Shown here: positions 7,229-8,757 of the stretch, piece by piece
Position numbering within the stretch: position 1 is the first letter of the stretch
Layout of the letters: each line of letters opens with the position of its first letter
Assembly (NCBI GenBank): GCA_020860885.1
Contig: JAJBTS010000436.1
Location: forward strand, 1-8,757
Length of the DNA stretch: 8,757 nucleotides
Direction of reading: 5' to 3'
Source of the DNA: Bacteroidales bacterium
GTDB lineage: Bacteria; Bacteroidota; Bacteroidia; Bacteroidales; Azobacteroidaceae
Notes under the pieces: model-generated
The model's database searches: none
Told to the model about the DNA's origin: nothing
The model's input: only the letters and a program-made list of their open reading frames with translations
Translations under genes and position numbers: made by a program

Positions 7229-8757
7229 TTAATGTTTAAAGTGACGGACACCCGTCATTACCATTGCCATATCATTTTTATTACAATAATCTACTGAAAG
7301 ATCATCTCTAACCGAACCTCCCGGCTGAATAACAGCAGTTATACCTGCTTCGTGTGCGATCTCCACACAGTCTGGAAAAGGGAAGAAAGCATCTGAAGCC
7401 ATAACAGCTCCCTGAAGGTCAAAACCAAATGTTTTTGCTTTTTCGATCGCTTGTTTTAGCGCATCTACCCGAGATGTCTGCCCCGTACCACTGGCTATTA
7501 ATTGTTTATCTTTAGCCAATACAATGGCATTGGATTTCGTATTTTTCACCAGTTTGTTAGCGAACAAAAGATCTTCAACTTCTTTCGGAGTCGGGGCTTT
7601 ATGTGTTACAACTTTCAAATCCGCTTCTTTCTGTATACTCTCATCTTTATCCTGAGCCAAAACTCCGTTTAATAGGGAGCGATATTGAACTACGCCCTGC
7701 GGGCCTTGTTTCTGGATCAGGATTATCCTGTTTTTCTTTTGTTTCAAAACCTCTAACGCATCTGAATCGTAAGCCGGAGCAATAATGATCTCAAAGAAAA
7801 TTTTATTAATTTCTTCCGCAGCTTCTTTATCAATTTTTGTATTAGAGATCAGAATACCGCCGAAAGCAGAAACAGGATCAGCTTCCAATGCTGAGGTCCA
7901 GGCTTCCGCAACTGTAGGGCGGGAAGCAATACCACACGCGTTATTGTGTTTCAAAACTGCAAATGTCAACTCATCAAATTCAGAAATTAAATCGATAGCT
8001 GCGTTTACATCCAACAAATTATTGTATGATATTTCTTTTCCGTGTAGTTGTTCAAAAACCGAGCCAAAATCGCCGTAAAAAATTCCTTTTTGATGGGGAT
8101 TTTCTCCATAGCGCAAAGGCATAGCGTTATCGACCGCCTGGCGGAAATAACTTCCTTCGCTGTTATCAAAATAATTGAAGATAGCTGTATCGTAACCGGA
8201 AGAAACGGCAAAAGCTTCTTTCGCAAACCATTTCCGGTCTTCCAATGTCGATTCGGCACCTTGCTTCGCCAGCATTTCGTTCAATGCGGAATATTGATCT
8301 TTAGATGCCACAATCACTACATCTTTGAAGTTTTTGGCGGCAGCCCGGATCAAAGATATTCCTCCGATATCTATTTTTTCGATGATAGCTCCTTCGTCAG
8401 CTCCTGAAGCTACAGTCTCTCTAAAGGGATAAAGGTCCACGATAACCAAATCGATTTCAGGGATTTCGTATTCCTGTATCTGCTGTTGGTCTTCCGGATT
8501 TTCCCGACGGTTTAATATTCCGCCAAAGACTTTCGGATGCAGTGTTTTTACCCGTCCGCCCAATATCGAAGGGTAACCGGTCAGATTCTCTACTGCATGG
8601 CAAGGCATACCTAACGATTCTATAAACGATTGTGTTCCTCCTGTTGAATAAAATTCAACACCTTCACTATGCAAGTTGCTTAAAATCTCATCCAATCCTT
8701 CTTTGTGGAATACGGAAATAAGAGCACTTTTTATTTTTTTTGTGGGCTGAAATTGTG
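7229..8757 (-). CDS. purH: Bifunctional AICAR formyltransferase / IMP cyclohydrolase (PurH), 5' end cut by window edge
   Basis: PurH carries out the last two steps of de novo purine synthesis in the cytoplasm: formylation of AICAR with 10-formyl-THF, then ring closure to IMP. The frame stays open to the right edge; the first complete visible residues read QFQPTKKIKSALISVFHKEG, matching the family N-terminus. About 508 residues are visible, close to the roughly 507 usual in Bacteroidales, so only the start codon and perhaps a few codons are missing. The N-terminal MGS-like cyclohydrolase domain (visible residues about 1-200) has GGRVKTLHPKVFGGIL near 66-81. The C-terminal transformylase domain has RYGENPHQ (215-222), the catalytic KHNNACG (Lys269, His270) and SDAFFPFPD (454-462). 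The TTG at 8695 lies inside the conserved domain and is not the start. The gene stops 6 nt before mreB and probably leads the operon; any promoter lies outside the window. Confidence 0.97.
   Translation of the reverse strand, partial: QFQPTKKIKSALISVFHKEGLDEILSNLHSEGVEFYSTGGTQSFIESLGMPCHAVENLTGYPSILGGRVKTLHPKVFGGILNRRENPEDQQQIQEYEIPEIDLVIVDLYPFRETVASGADEGAIIEKIDIGGISLIRAAAKNFKDVVIVASKDQYSALNEMLAKQGAESTLEDRKWFAKEAFAVSSGYDTAIFNYFDNSEGSYFRQAVDNAMPLRYGENPHQKGIFYGDFGSVFEQLHGKEISYNNLLDVNAAIDLISEFDELTFAVLKHNNACGIASRPTVAEAWTSALEADPVSAFGGILISNTKIDKEAAEEINKIFFEIIIAPAYDSDALEVLKQKKNRIILIQKQGPQGVVQYRSLLNGVLAQDKDESIQKEADLKVVTHKAPTPKEVEDLLFANKLVKNTKSNAIVLAKDKQLIASGTGQTSRVDALKQAIEKAKTFGFDLQGAVMASDAFFPFPDCVEIAHEAGITAVIQPGGSVRDDLSVDYCNKNDMAMVMTGVRHFKH

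Noticed and set aside
8048..8407. 119-codon open frame on the plus strand inside purH
   Set aside because: It is fully antisense to conserved PurH sequence, with no ribosome binding site and no protein-like features; a shadow frame.
8693..8695. TTG at 8695 as the start of purH
   Set aside because: The frame continues to the window edge and the upstream residues (KKIKSALISVFHKEG) are the conserved PurH N-terminus. The last partial codon at the edge reads NCA, so the true start lies just outside.

Overview
The window comes from a member of the Bacteroidota, most likely the order Bacteroidales. The protein sequences look like Bacteroides/Parabacteroides-type PurH, MreB-MreC-MreD, PBP2, RodA and Ndk. 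The start regions are A/T-rich with poor Shine-Dalgarno sequences, the base composition is moderate to low in G+C, and the one promoter-like site resembles the Bacteroidota -33 TTTG / -7 TAnnTTTG pattern. Genus cannot be fixed from the sequence alone. Every gene lies on the minus strand, so transcription runs from high to low coordinates.

Right part (8757 down to 1540): a tightly packed cluster of purH (cut off by the right edge within a few codons of its start), mreB, mreC, mreD, the class B penicillin-binding protein PBP2 (mrdA) and the SEDS glycosyltransferase gene rodA. Junctions are 6 nt (purH/mreB), 0 nt (mreB/mreC, same frame), 1 nt (mreC/mreD), a 4-nt GTGA overlap (mreD/mrdA) and a 20-nt overlap (mrdA/rodA), so this is almost certainly one co-transcribed and partly translationally coupled unit. 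MreB, MreC, MreD, PBP2 and RodA form the core elongasome: MreB polymers at the inner face of the membrane guide MreC/MreD, which control the RodA polymerase and PBP2 transpeptidase during lateral wall growth. PurH completes IMP synthesis and is a metabolic passenger at the head of the cluster.

Left part (1539 down to 1): an 88-nt gap holds a weak inverted repeat and a candidate promoter. It is followed by ndk (nucleoside diphosphate kinase) and, 22 nt further, a secreted M23 peptidase with a C-terminal LysM domain, probably acting on peptidoglycan in the periplasm. The last 25 bases show no terminator or gene.

All genes are intact apart from the edge truncation of purH. I see no mobile element, RNA gene, CRISPR array, repeat family or sign of horizontal transfer. 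This is an ordinary housekeeping region. The points most worth a second look are a Cys/His cluster in PBP2 at the place of a known zinc site, the extra membrane segments in RodA, and the non-ATG junctions inside the operon.
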